From Pseudomonas sp. Bout1 (lineage in GTDB: Bacteria; Pseudomonadota; Gammaproteobacteria; Pseudomonadales; Pseudomonadaceae), in assembly GCF_034314165.1 (NCBI RefSeq), contig NZ_JAVIWK010000001.1, positions 4,789,001-4,853,000 of the forward strand: 64,000 nucleotides of DNA, given 5' to 3'. A program made the translations under genes and the position numbers. Shown piece by piece: positions 17,943 through 28,982 of this stretch. Each line of letters starts with the position of its first letter. Position 1 is the first letter of the stretch. The notes under the pieces were generated by a model. That model made no database searches. It saw only the letters and a program-made list of their open reading frames with translations, and was not told the origin of the DNA.

Positions 17943-20900
17943 ATGCTCGGGCTGGTAAAGACCGCACTGCTCAAGCCCTACACGTTTATCGTGCTGGCAA
18001 TTTTCATCTGCATCATTGGGCCCATGGCGGCCTTGCGTACCCCCACTGACGTATTTCCCGATATTGGCATCCCCGTCGTCGCGGTGGTTTGGCAGTACAA
18101 TGGCCTGTCTCCGGACGCCATGGCCGGTCGTGTGATCTACACCTATGAACGCTCCCTGAGCACCACCGTCAACGACATCGAACACATTGAATCGCAGTCG
18201 TTACCTGGCATGGGCATCGTGAAGATTTTCTTCCAGCCCGGCGTGGATATCCGCACCGCCAACGCCCAGGTAACAGCGGTGTCACAAACCGTGCTCAAGC
18301 AGATGCCACCGGGCATCACGCCACCGCTGATCCTCAACTACAGCGCGTCCACGGTGCCGATTCTGCAGATGGCGTTCTCCAGCCCCAGCCTGTCGGAAGC
18401 GAAGATCCGCGACCTGGTGCAGAACAACATCCGCCTGCCCCTGAGCGCCCTGCCCGGCCTGGCCATGCCAACGCCAATGGGCGGCAAGCAACGCCAGATC
18501 ACCCTCGACCTTGACCCGCAGGCGCTGGCCGCCAAAGGCCTGTCGGCACAGGACGTAGGCAACGCCCTGGCCCTGCAAAACCAGATCATCCCGGTGGGTA
18601 CTGCCAAACTCGGCCCCAACGAATACACGATTTTGCTCAACAACAGCCCCAAGGCGATTGATGAGCTCAACGACCTGCCGATCAAGACGGTCGACGGCGC
18701 GATCATTACCATCGGCCAGGTGGCCCACGTGCGTGACGGTTCGCCGCCACAGACCAACATCGTGCGCGTCGACGGCCACCGTGCGGTGCTGATGCCGGCC
18801 CTGAAAAACGGCAGCATCTCCACCCTGTCGATCATCGACGGCATCCGCCAGATGCTGCCGCGCATCAATGAAACCCTGCCGCCCTCGCTGAAGACCTCAC
18901 TGCTGGGGGACGCCTCGGTGTTCGTCAAACAGTCGGTGGGCAGTGTGGCCCAGGAGGGCATCATCGCGGCCTTGCTGACCAGCGCGATGATCCTGCTGTT
19001 CCTCGGCAGCTGGCGCTCGACCATCATCATCGCCGCCTCGATTCCACTGGCGGTGTTGTCGGCGATCGCACTGCTGGCGGCCACCGGGCAAACCCTTAAC
19101 GTCATGACCCTCGGCGGGCTGGCGTTGGCGGTGGGGATCCTGGTGGACGACGCCACGGTGACCATCGAGAACATCAACTGGCACCTGGAACAAGGCAAGG
19201 CGGTGAAGGACGCAATCCTCGACGGCGCCAAGCAAATCGTCGGCCCGGCGTTCGTGTCCCTGCTGTGTATCTGCATCGTGTTTGTGCCAATGTTCATGCT
19301 GCAAGGCATCGCCGGCTACCTGTTCCGCCCGATGGCGTTGGCGGTGATTTTTGCCATGGCCAGCTCGTTCATTCTGTCGCGGACCTTGGTGCCGACCCTG
19401 GCAATGTTCCTGCTCAAGCCTCATGTACCGGAGCAAGGCCAAGGGCATCATCCGGAAGATGAATTCATCAACCATCACGAGGGTGACCAGCACAAGCCGC
19501 AGCGCAATGCGGTGCTGCAATCGGTACTCAACTTCCAGCAGGGTTTCGAGCGGCGTTTCTCCAACCTGCGGGACGTGTATCACAGCCTGCTGACCCTCGC
19601 CCTGGGCGCGCGCAAGCGGTTCATCGTCGGCTTCCTGGCCTGCATCCTTGCCTCGTTCCTGCTGCTGCCAAGCCTGGGCCAGGACTTCTTCCCGGCCACC
19701 GATGCCGGCGCCATGGCCCTGCACGTACGCTTGCCGTTGGGCACGCGCATCGAAGAGAGCGCCGCGGCATTTGACCGGATTGAAGCGCGGATTCGCGAGA
19801 TCGTTCCGGCAGATGAACTGGACACCATCGTCGACAACATCGGCATCCCGCTGAGCGGCATCGACATGGCCTACAGCAGCAGCGGTACCATTGGCCCGCA
19901 GGACGGGGATATTCAGGTCACCCTGAAAAAGGACCATGCACCGACTGCCGACTACGTGAAAAAACTGCGTGAAGCATTGCCTGAAAGTTTCCCCGGCAGC
20001 CAGTTCGCGTTCCTCCCGGCCGACATCAGCAGCCAGATCCTCAACTTCGGTTCACCGGCGCCGCTGGACGTGAAAATATCCGGGCGCAGCGATGAAGAAA
20101 ACCGCGCCTACGCCGTGGAACTGGAACGTCGCCTGAAGCACGTACCGGGCATCGCCGACCTGCGTATCCAGCAGTCCACCGGCTACCCGTCACTGCAAGT
20201 CAACGTGGATCGGATGCGCGCCAACGGCCTGGGCATCACCGAGCGCGACGTGACCAACAGCATGGTTGCGTCCCTGGCCGGCAGCTCGCAAACCGCGCCG
20301 ACCTTTTGGCTCAACCCGGCCAACGGCGTGTCGTATTCGATCGTGGCTGCAACCCCTCAGTACCGCCTCGACAGCCTGCCGTCCCTGGAAGCCTTGCCGG
20401 TGACCGGTGCCGATGGCCAGTCGCAGATCCTCGGCGGCGTGGCGACTATCTCCCGCGTACAAAGCCCGGCGGTGGTGACTCACTACAACATCGAGCCGAC
20501 CCTGGACCTGTACGCCAACGTGCAAGGCCGCGACCTCGGTGGCGTCGCCAGCGACGTGCAAAAGGTGCTGGATGACATGGCTCCGCTGCGCCCCAAAGGC
20601 GCGACCATCAGCCTGCACGGGCAGATCGATGCGCTGCATGAGGCGTTCAACGGCTTGAGCTTCGGCCTGCTCGGCGCGGTGGTGCTGATCTACCTGCTGA
20701 TCGTGGTCAACTTCCAGTCCTGGACCGACCCGTTCGTGATCATCACCGCACTGCCGGCGGCCCTGGCGGGCATCGTGTGGATGCTGTTCCTAAGCGGCAC
20801 CTCCTTGTCGGTGCCCGCACTCACGGGGGCCATCCTCTGTATGGGCGTGGCCACCGCCAACTCGATTCTGGTGGTGAGCTTCTGTCGAGAGCGCCTGGCC

Positions 20901-21164
20901 GAACATGGCGACGCACTCAAGGCGGCACTGGAAGCCGGTTACACACGTTTCCGCCCGGTCTGCATGACCGCCCTGGCGATGATCATCGGCATGTTGCCGC
21001 TGGCCTTGTCCGAAGAACAAAACGCGCCGCTGGGACGTGCCGTGATCGGCGGCCTGATCCTCGCCACCACTGCCACTTTGCTGTTTGTACCCGTGGTATT
21101 CAGCCTGGTCCACGGTCGTCACCCTACTCGCGCCGCTGCAGGAGTTACCCCACATGTCGTCTGA
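17943..21164 (+). CDS. RND efflux pump, inner-membrane permease
   Basis: This is the proton-driven permease of a tripartite efflux system. At 1073 residues it has full RND length: 12 TM helices, two large periplasmic loops, and the TM4 proton relay GILVDDATVTIEN with the Asp pair. The N-terminus PYTFIVLAIFI is TM1. A cytosolic loop near residues 495-525 is unusually His-rich (HHPEDEFINHHEGDQHKP). ATG 17943 has GGAGG upstream; the frame opens 22 codons earlier without support. It is the first gene of the operon permease-adaptor-outer membrane factor. The substrate is unknown. Confidence 0.93.
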   Translation: MLGLVKTALLKPYTFIVLAIFICIIGPMAALRTPTDVFPDIGIPVVAVVWQYNGLSPDAMAGRVIYTYERSLSTTVNDIEHIESQSLPGMGIVKIFFQPGVDIRTANAQVTAVSQTVLKQMPPGITPPLILNYSASTVPILQMAFSSPSLSEAKIRDLVQNNIRLPLSALPGLAMPTPMGGKQRQITLDLDPQALAAKGLSAQDVGNALALQNQIIPVGTAKLGPNEYTILLNNSPKAIDELNDLPIKTVDGAIITIGQVAHVRDGSPPQTNIVRVDGHRAVLMPALKNGSISTLSIIDGIRQMLPRINETLPPSLKTSLLGDASVFVKQSVGSVAQEGIIAALLTSAMILLFLGSWRSTIIIAASIPLAVLSAIALLAATGQTLNVMTLGGLALAVGILVDDATVTIENINWHLEQGKAVKDAILDGAKQIVGPAFVSLLCICIVFVPMFMLQGIAGYLFRPMALAVIFAMASSFILSRTLVPTLAMFLLKPHVPEQGQGHHPEDEFINHHEGDQHKPQRNAVLQSVLNFQQGFERRFSNLRDVYHSLLTLALGARKRFIVGFLACILASFLLLPSLGQDFFPATDAGAMALHVRLPLGTRIEESAAAFDRIEARIREIVPADELDTIVDNIGIPLSGIDMAYSSSGTIGPQDGDIQVTLKKDHAPTADYVKKLREALPESFPGSQFAFLPADISSQILNFGSPAPLDVKISGRSDEENRAYAVELERRLKHVPGIADLRIQQSTGYPSLQVNVDRMRANGLGITERDVTNSMVASLAGSSQTAPTFWLNPANGVSYSIVAATPQYRLDSLPSLEALPVTGADGQSQILGGVATISRVQSPAVVTHYNIEPTLDLYANVQGRDLGGVASDVQKVLDDMAPLRPKGATISLHGQIDALHEAFNGLSFGLLGAVVLIYLLIVVNFQSWTDPFVIITALPAALAGIVWMLFLSGTSLSVPALTGAILCMGVATANSILVVSFCRERLAEHGDALKAALEAGYTRFRPVCMTALAMIIGMLPLALSEEQNAPLGRAVIGGLILATTATLLFVPVVFSLVHGRHPTRAAAGVTPHVV

Positions 21165-22320
21165 TCACAAACCCTCGCGCAAGCGTCTGATGCTCATGGG
21201 TGTCGGCGGCCTGACACTGGCCGCCCTGTTGGTCGCCAACGGCCTGCACGCCCGTACGATGCATGAAAAATCCGTCACCGCCTGGACCGAAACCGCCGCC
21301 GTGCCGCAAGTGCTGGTGTTCCAGCCACAACAGAACGCGGCCGGTGACACCCTGCGCTTGCCCGCGCACCTGGAAGCCTGGAGCAAGGCACCGATTCATG
21401 CACGTGTCAGCGGCTACTTGAAAGACTGGAAAGTCGACATCGGCACCCAGGTCAAGGCCGGGCAAATCCTCGCCGAGATCGACAGCCCCGACCTTGACCA
21501 GCAAGTGGCGCAAACCCACGCCCGCATGGTGCAGGAACAGGCCAACGCACGGCTGGCAGAAACCACCGCCACCCGCTGGAAAAACCTGCTGGACAGCCAC
21601 TCGGTATCGCGTCAGGAGGCTGATGAAAAAGCCTCGAATGCCCTGGCCGCCAAGGCCAACGCCCAGGCCGCCGAGGCTGACTATGCGCGGCTTTCGGCGC
21701 TTGAAGACTACAAGACCATCCGCGCCCCCTTCGCCGGTGTAATCACCGCCCGCAACACCGACATCGGCCAGTTGATCAAGGCTGACAGCGACAGCGATCC
21801 AGAACTGTTCGACATTGCCGACACCCACCAGCTACGCCTGTACGTGCCGGTGCCGCAGAACTACGCAGCGGTAATTCATCCGGGCCTGGCAGCCCAACTG
21901 ACGGTGCCCGAGCATCCCGGCGAGCACTTCAGCGCCAAGCTGATGGGCGATTCCACCGCCATCGACCGCCGCTCCGGCACCCTGCTCGCGCAGTTCGTGG
22001 CAGACAACCCAGACGGCAAGTTGCTGCCCGGCGACTACGCCGAAGCCACCCTGGCGATCCCGGCAGACACCCACGGCGTGAGCATCCCGGCCAGCGCCCT
22101 GATCTTCCGCGCCCAAGGCACGCAGGTCGCGGTACTGGATGCGAAGAACCACGTGCACCTGCAAGACATCCACATCGGCCTCGACCTCGGCGAGCGCCTG
22201 GTCATCGACCAAGGCCTGAAACCCGCCGATCGCGTGGTCGACAACCCGCCCGACGCGCTGCGCGAAGGCGATGCCGTGCAACTGGCCGACGCCGGAGGTG
22301 CCCATGCGCCCAAGGCTTAA
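21154..22320 (+). CDS. RND efflux membrane fusion (adaptor) protein
   Basis: The 388-residue periplasmic adaptor has an N-terminal membrane anchor (LMLMGVGGLTLAALLVANGL), a lipoyl/barrel-sandwich half (ARVSGYLKDWKVDIGTQVKAGQILAEID), a helical hairpin at about residues 110-180, and the second half KTIRAPFAGVITARNTDIGQL. It starts 11 bases inside the permease gene at ATG 21154 with GGAG upstream, so the two are translationally coupled. Confidence 0.92.
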   Translation: MSSDHKPSRKRLMLMGVGGLTLAALLVANGLHARTMHEKSVTAWTETAAVPQVLVFQPQQNAAGDTLRLPAHLEAWSKAPIHARVSGYLKDWKVDIGTQVKAGQILAEIDSPDLDQQVAQTHARMVQEQANARLAETTATRWKNLLDSHSVSRQEADEKASNALAAKANAQAAEADYARLSALEDYKTIRAPFAGVITARNTDIGQLIKADSDSDPELFDIADTHQLRLYVPVPQNYAAVIHPGLAAQLTVPEHPGEHFSAKLMGDSTAIDRRSGTLLAQFVADNPDGKLLPGDYAEATLAIPADTHGVSIPASALIFRAQGTQVAVLDAKNHVHLQDIHIGLDLGERLVIDQGLKPADRVVDNPPDALREGDAVQLADAGGAHAPKA

Positions 22321-23722
22321 GCCCCTTGCCGCCTTGGTATTGCTGGCGCTGCACGGTTGCTCGCTGGCGCCCACCTACAAGGCGCCGACCATCGACCTGC
22401 CAGCCAAGTACCGCGAGCAGACCAGCGACGGCCCGTGGCACAGCGCGCAGCCGTCCGACCAACTGGCGCCGAAGTGGTGGCAGCTGTATCAGGACCCGCG
22501 CCTTAACGACTTGCAGGAGCAATTGCTCAAGGCCAACCCGGACCTGGCGGCGGCGCTGGCGCATTTCGATGCGTCCCAGGCATATGCCAGCCAATTGCAT
22601 GCCGGATTGTTCCCGCAGATTACCGCCAGCGCGCAGCCGTTGCGCCAGCGGCAATCGGACAGTCGACCGCTGCGAGGCGATACCCAGCCTTCGGTGTACA
22701 ACAGCAACACGGCAGGGTTTGCGCTGAGTTTTGATCTGGACCTGTGGGGCAAAATCCGCAACCAGGTCGCAGCGGGCGATGCACAAGCCCAAGCCTCCGG
22801 GGATGATTTGGCCGTCGCACGCCTGAGCCTGCAACATCAGTTGGCGACGTTGTTTGTGCAGCTCAACGGGCTGGATGCACAAAGCCGGATCCTCAGCAGC
22901 TCGCTGGATGATTTTGGCCAGGCGTTGCAACTGACCCGCAGTCGTTATGAAGGGCAGATCGCCTCGGAACTGGACCTGACCCGCGCGCAAAATCAACTGG
23001 CTGAAGCGCAGGCACAGCTTGATGATGTGCGCGGCCAGCGCAATCTTACCGAGCATGCAATTGGTGAACTGGTGGGCGTATCCGCCAGCGAATTCCAACT
23101 GCCGCCGAGCAAACAATTGATCGCGTTGCCAGGGATTCCGCAACAGCTGCCCAGCCACCTGCTGCAACGTCGCCCGGATATTGCGGCGGCGGAGCGACGG
23201 GTGTTTGCAGCCAACGCGAACATCGGCGTGGCGAAGGCTGCGTGGTACCCGGATTTCAGTTTGACCGGGTTGATTGGTGGGCAGACGCAAGGAGTGGGTA
23301 ACCTGTTCTCCGCCGCCAATCGGTATTGGGCGCTGGGGCCGTTGGTGAATCTGCCGATCTTTGATGGCGGGCGGTTGAGCGCCAACGAACGCCAGGCCAA
23401 GGCCGAGTTTGAAGAAGCCTCGGCGCATTACCGTAGCCAGGTTTTGCGGGCCGTGCGTGAGGTGGAAGATAACCTTGGGCAACTGCGTGATTTGCAGCAG
23501 GAAGCGATGGACGAACAGGCCGCCGCAAACGCTGCCGAGCACACGCAGGCACTGGCGATGAACAGTTATCAGGCGGGTGCCGTGAGCTACCTGGACGTAG
23601 TGACGGCGCAGACCGCAGCATTGCAGGCGCAGCGCACGTTGCAAGCGGTGCAGACGCGGCAGTTGCAGGCGAGTGTAGGGTTGGTGACGGCGCTGGGCGG
23701 CGGTTGGAAGCCCGACGCCTGA
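22304..23722 (+). CDS. Outer membrane efflux lipoprotein (NodT/OprM type)
   Basis: The 472-residue protein is a TolC-like outer-membrane channel, with a lipobox LALHGC near residue 19 and two OEP repeats (about 60-255 and 260-460). Motifs include LPSHLLQRRPDIAAAERR and DLWGKIRNQV, typical of NodT-family factors. ATG 22304 with GGAGGTG lies 17 bases inside the adaptor gene. It ends the three-gene efflux operon. Confidence 0.92.
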   Translation: MRPRLKPLAALVLLALHGCSLAPTYKAPTIDLPAKYREQTSDGPWHSAQPSDQLAPKWWQLYQDPRLNDLQEQLLKANPDLAAALAHFDASQAYASQLHAGLFPQITASAQPLRQRQSDSRPLRGDTQPSVYNSNTAGFALSFDLDLWGKIRNQVAAGDAQAQASGDDLAVARLSLQHQLATLFVQLNGLDAQSRILSSSLDDFGQALQLTRSRYEGQIASELDLTRAQNQLAEAQAQLDDVRGQRNLTEHAIGELVGVSASEFQLPPSKQLIALPGIPQQLPSHLLQRRPDIAAAERRVFAANANIGVAKAAWYPDFSLTGLIGGQTQGVGNLFSAANRYWALGPLVNLPIFDGGRLSANERQAKAEFEEASAHYRSQVLRAVREVEDNLGQLRDLQQEAMDEQAAANAAEHTQALAMNSYQAGAVSYLDVVTAQTAALQAQRTLQAVQTRQLQASVGLVTALGGGWKPDA

Positions 23723-23752
23723 TACAAATCTCGAGCCCACCCCGGATCAAAT

Positions 23753-23840
23753 GTGGGAGCTGGCTTGCCTGCGATAGCGGAGTGTCAGGCACCGCTACTG
23801 TGTCTGAAACACTGCTATCGCGGGCAAGCCCGGCTCCCAC
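23753..23840. repeat. REPIN, class A
   Basis: Two inverted REP units (GTGGGAGCTGGCTTGCC... and ...GGCAAGCCCGGCTCCCAC) face each other across about 35 bases, just after the efflux operon. The same class lies at 25196, 28835, 33876 and 41337. Confidence 0.85.
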
Positions 23841-23866
23841 AGTTGATCAGTGTGAAGCCGGCTGAT

Positions 23867-25150
23867 TCAGGCAGCCAGTTTGCCGCTGGCAATCGCCACC
23901 GACGCCGCCACCATCGCCCTCAGCAACACCGCACATCCCGCCGCCAGATCATCCGGCGCGGCATTCTCGATTTCGTTATGGCTGATGCCACCCTCACACG
24001 GCACAAAGATCATCCCCGCCGGCCCCAGTTCCGCGACAAAAATCGCGTCGTGCCCTGCCCCGCTGACAATGTCCATGTTCGACAACCCCAGACCATTGGC
24101 CGCATCCCGCACGGCATCCACGCAGCCTTTGTCGAAGTACAGCGGCGGGAAGTCGGCGGTGGGTGTCATCTCGAACGTGAGGCCGTGCTTGGCGCAGGTC
24201 TCGTCGATCACTTTACGCACCTGGGCAATCATCGAATCCAGCCGCGCCGGTTCCAGATGACGAAAGTCCAGGGTCATACGCACTTCGCCAGGAATGACGT
24301 TGCGCGAACCGGGATACGCCTGCAGGCAACCCACGGTGCCGCAGGCGTGAGGCTGATGGCCCAACGCAGCGGCATTGACGGCGGCGACCACAGCAGCGGC
24401 GCCTACCAATGCATCTTTGCGCAGGTGCATCGGCGTTGGACCGGCGTGCGCCTCGACGCCGCGCAATTTCAGGTCGAACCATTTCTGGCCAAGGGCGCCC
24501 AGCACCACGCCGATGGTTTTCTTTTCATCCTCAAGAATCGGGCCTTGCTCGATATGCGCTTCGAAATACGCACCCACCTTGTGCCCGCTCACCGGGCGTG
24601 ATCCGGCATAACCAATAGCATTCAGCGCATCGCCCACGGTTACACCGTCGGCATCGGTCTTGGCCAGCGTATCGGCCAGGGTGAATTTCTCGGCAAACAC
24701 GCCAGAGCCCATCATGCACGGCGGAAAACGCGAGCCTTCTTCGTTGGTCCACACCACCACTTCCAGCGGTGCTTCGGTTTCGATCTTGAGGTCATTCAGC
24801 GTTCGCAGGACTTCCACGCCCGCCAAAACACCAAAACACCCGTCAAACTTGCCACCAGTTGGCTGGGTGTCGATATGGCTGCCGGTCATCACCGGCGGCA
24901 AGTTGGGATTGCGCCCCGGGCGGCGGGCGAAAATATTGCCGACGCCATCGATGCTCACGGTGCAGCCCGCCTCCTCGCACCACTTCACAAACAGGTCGCG
25001 AGCCTGGCGATCAAGGTCGGTCAGGGCCAGGCGACACACGCCGCCCTTGGGCGTGGCGCCGAGCTTGGCAAGTTCCATCAGGGACAGCCACAAACGGTCG
25101 CGGTTGATATGCTGATGGGTGGATTGCAGAACGTCTACGGCAGCGTTCAT
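23867..25150 (-). CDS. Zn-dependent N-carbamoyl-beta-alanine amidohydrolase
   Basis: This hydrolyses N-carbamoyl-beta-alanine to beta-alanine, CO2 and ammonia, the last step of reductive pyrimidine breakdown. The 427-residue M20-family protein shows GSHIDTQPTGGKFDGCFG (metal His and bridging Asp), WTNEEGSRFPPCMMGSG (catalytic/metal Glu) and AGHDAIFVA late in the chain. Related hydantoinase-associated carbamoylases share this pattern; the neighbours (NCS1 transporter, dihydropyrimidinase, PreTA) favour beta-ureidopropionase. GGAG precedes ATG 25150. Confidence 0.88.
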   Translation of the reverse strand: MNAAVDVLQSTHQHINRDRLWLSLMELAKLGATPKGGVCRLALTDLDRQARDLFVKWCEEAGCTVSIDGVGNIFARRPGRNPNLPPVMTGSHIDTQPTGGKFDGCFGVLAGVEVLRTLNDLKIETEAPLEVVVWTNEEGSRFPPCMMGSGVFAEKFTLADTLAKTDADGVTVGDALNAIGYAGSRPVSGHKVGAYFEAHIEQGPILEDEKKTIGVVLGALGQKWFDLKLRGVEAHAGPTPMHLRKDALVGAAAVVAAVNAAALGHQPHACGTVGCLQAYPGSRNVIPGEVRMTLDFRHLEPARLDSMIAQVRKVIDETCAKHGLTFEMTPTADFPPLYFDKGCVDAVRDAANGLGLSNMDIVSGAGHDAIFVAELGPAGMIFVPCEGGISHNEIENAAPDDLAAGCAVLLRAMVAASVAIASGKLAA

Positions 25151-25195
25151 GGGGATCTCCTCAACTACTTTTTATATGAATCGACTCGGTCAACT

Positions 25196-25280
25196 GTGGG
25201 AGCTGGCTTGCCTGCGATGCGGGCGACTCGGTCTTTCAGTTGCACCGGGTCGATGCCATCGCAGGCAAGCCAGCTCCCAC
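25196..25280. repeat. REPIN, class A
   Basis: Inverted REP arms GTGGGAGCTGGCTTGCCTGC and GCAGGCAAGCCAGCTCCCAC enclose a loop containing ACTCGGTCTTTCAGTTGCAC. It lies between the amidohydrolase gene and the transporter gene on the same strand, and could affect their shared transcript. Confidence 0.85.
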
Positions 25281-25291
25281 ATTGAGCGTGC

Positions 25292-26779
25292 TCACAAAGG
25301 TGTTTTTACGGCGACTACGCGGGCGCCGCGCTTCATGCACAGTGCGTAATACAACAACCCGCCCAACGCCGAGCCGGTGAACCAGCCATAGCTGTAGAAC
25401 CAGCTGAATGCATCACTACCCAGCGACAACAGTGTCAGCACCACCGGCACACCAAACGCCAGGAAACCATGCCAGTTCCACGCCGGGTACACGTCATCGC
25501 GGTACAAACCGGCAAGGTCCAGTTGCTGTTTCTTGATGATGAAATAGTCCACCACCATGATCCCGGCGATCGGTCCCAAGAGGCTTGAGTAACCCAGCAG
25601 CCAGTTGGAATAGACGGTTTCCAGGCTCACGTCGGAAATGATCAGCCCGAGCTTTTTCAGCAGTTCATGGGCCATCAATGCAAGGCCTACCAGACCGGTC
25701 AACACCACCGCCGTGGTGCGGTTGATCAGCTTGGGCGCGATGTTCTGGAAGTCGTTGGTGGGCGAGACGATGTTCGCCGCGGTGTTGGTGGACAAAGTGG
25801 CGATGATGATCAACGCCATAGCCACGGCCACCCACACCGGGCTCTGGATATGGCCGATCAGGGTCACCGGGTCGGAGACGCTGACGCCCACCAGTTTCAC
25901 CGAGGCGGCGGTCATGATCACACCGAGGGCGGCAAACAGGAACATGGTCAGCGGCAGGCCGAATATCTGCCCGAGGATCTGGTCCTTCTGGCTTTTGGCG
26001 TAGCGGCTGAAGTCGGGAATGTTCAACGACAAGGTGGCCCAGAAACCCACCATCGCGGTCAGGCCCGCCATGAAGTAACCAGTGAGGCTCGCGCCTTCGG
26101 GGCGCTTGGGCGGAATCGCCATCAGCTCGCTCAAGGATACGTTGGGCAAGGCCCACACCAGCAGCCCGATACCCACCGCCACCAGCAGCGGTGCCGACAG
26201 GGTTTCCAGCCATTTGATCGACTCGGCGCCGCGTAATACCACCCACAGGTTCAGCGTCCAGAAGATCATGAAACCGATCACTTCACCGGTGCCGCCCAAA
26301 GATTTCCAACCCTCGAAAACCGAGCCCAGGAACAGGTGAATCGCCAGGCCGCCAAACATCGTCTGGATACCAAACCAGCCGCACGCCACCAGCGCACGAA
26401 TCAGGCACGGCACGTTGGAGCCAAGCACGCCGAAGGACGAGCGCAGCAATACCGGAAACGGAATGCCGTACTTGGTGCCAGGGAAGGCGTTAAGGGTCAG
26501 CGGTACCAGCACCACGATATTGGCCAGCAAGATCGCCATCAGCGCCTCGCCCACCGACAAGCCAAAATACGCGGTGAGCACGCCACCCAGGGTGTAGGTC
26601 GGCACGCACACCGACATGCCGATCCACAGCGCGGTGATGTGCCACTTGTTCCAGGTTCGTTCGTGCACCTTGGTCGGTGCCATGTCGTGGTTGTAACGGG
26701 GGCTGTCGAGGACGTCGGGGCCGGCGTCGAGTTCGTACAGGCCGTTGCGCTCAATGACTTGCGATCTGTTCTGTTGCAT
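25292..26779 (-). CDS. NCS1-family pyrimidine/nucleobase permease
   Basis: This inner-membrane symporter brings nucleobases or related compounds (uracil, thymine, hydantoin-like) into the cell. The 495 residues have 12 TM segments; the N-terminal NKWHITALWIGMSVCVPTYTLGG and QTMFGGLAIHLFLG match the NCS1 family. In Pseudomonas this gene sits next to dihydropyrimidinase, so uracil/thymine or dihydropyrimidines are the likely substrates. GGAG precedes ATG 26779. Confidence 0.9.
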   Translation of the reverse strand: MQQNRSQVIERNGLYELDAGPDVLDSPRYNHDMAPTKVHERTWNKWHITALWIGMSVCVPTYTLGGVLTAYFGLSVGEALMAILLANIVVLVPLTLNAFPGTKYGIPFPVLLRSSFGVLGSNVPCLIRALVACGWFGIQTMFGGLAIHLFLGSVFEGWKSLGGTGEVIGFMIFWTLNLWVVLRGAESIKWLETLSAPLLVAVGIGLLVWALPNVSLSELMAIPPKRPEGASLTGYFMAGLTAMVGFWATLSLNIPDFSRYAKSQKDQILGQIFGLPLTMFLFAALGVIMTAASVKLVGVSVSDPVTLIGHIQSPVWVAVAMALIIIATLSTNTAANIVSPTNDFQNIAPKLINRTTAVVLTGLVGLALMAHELLKKLGLIISDVSLETVYSNWLLGYSSLLGPIAGIMVVDYFIIKKQQLDLAGLYRDDVYPAWNWHGFLAFGVPVVLTLLSLGSDAFSWFYSYGWFTGSALGGLLYYALCMKRGARVVAVKTPL

Positions 26780-26813
26780 GGCCGCTCCACGGTTTTTTCG
26801 AATTATTTTTGCT

Positions 26814-26836
26814 CATCCCGTGACGTGCACGGGATG
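26814..26836. repeat. Inverted repeat in the leader of the NCS1 gene
   Basis: CATCCCGTG and CACGGGATG are separated by ACGTG, 35 bases upstream of the transporter start. It could be an operator or an RNA hairpin in the 5' leader; no T run follows. Confidence 0.5.
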
Positions 26837-28820
<1,984 letters not shown>

Positions 28821-28834
28821 AAGCGGCCTTCGGC

Positions 28835-28912
28835 CTATCGCGGGCAAGCCCGGCTCCCACATTTTTGAGCTGTGAATACATTCAAATGTGGGAGCTGGCT
28901 TGCCTGCGATGA
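28835..28912. repeat. REPIN, class A, opposite arrangement
   Basis: Here the two REP units are in reverse order (GGGCAAGCCCGGCTCCCAC, then 27 bases, then GTGGGAGCTGGCTTGCC). It lies in the hydA-preT gap. The open frame of preT extends over it, but that part is repeat and not protein. Confidence 0.82.
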
Positions 28913-28982
28913 GGCCGGTACAGGCAACAAAAAAACCACTGCCCACCAGAGGCAGCACCTCAAAAACCGTGAGGCCACTACT

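Noticed and set aside
28872..28982. An upstream ATG start for preT
   Set aside because: The added residues would be translated from a REP element; GTG 28983 with GAGG fits the family N-terminus.
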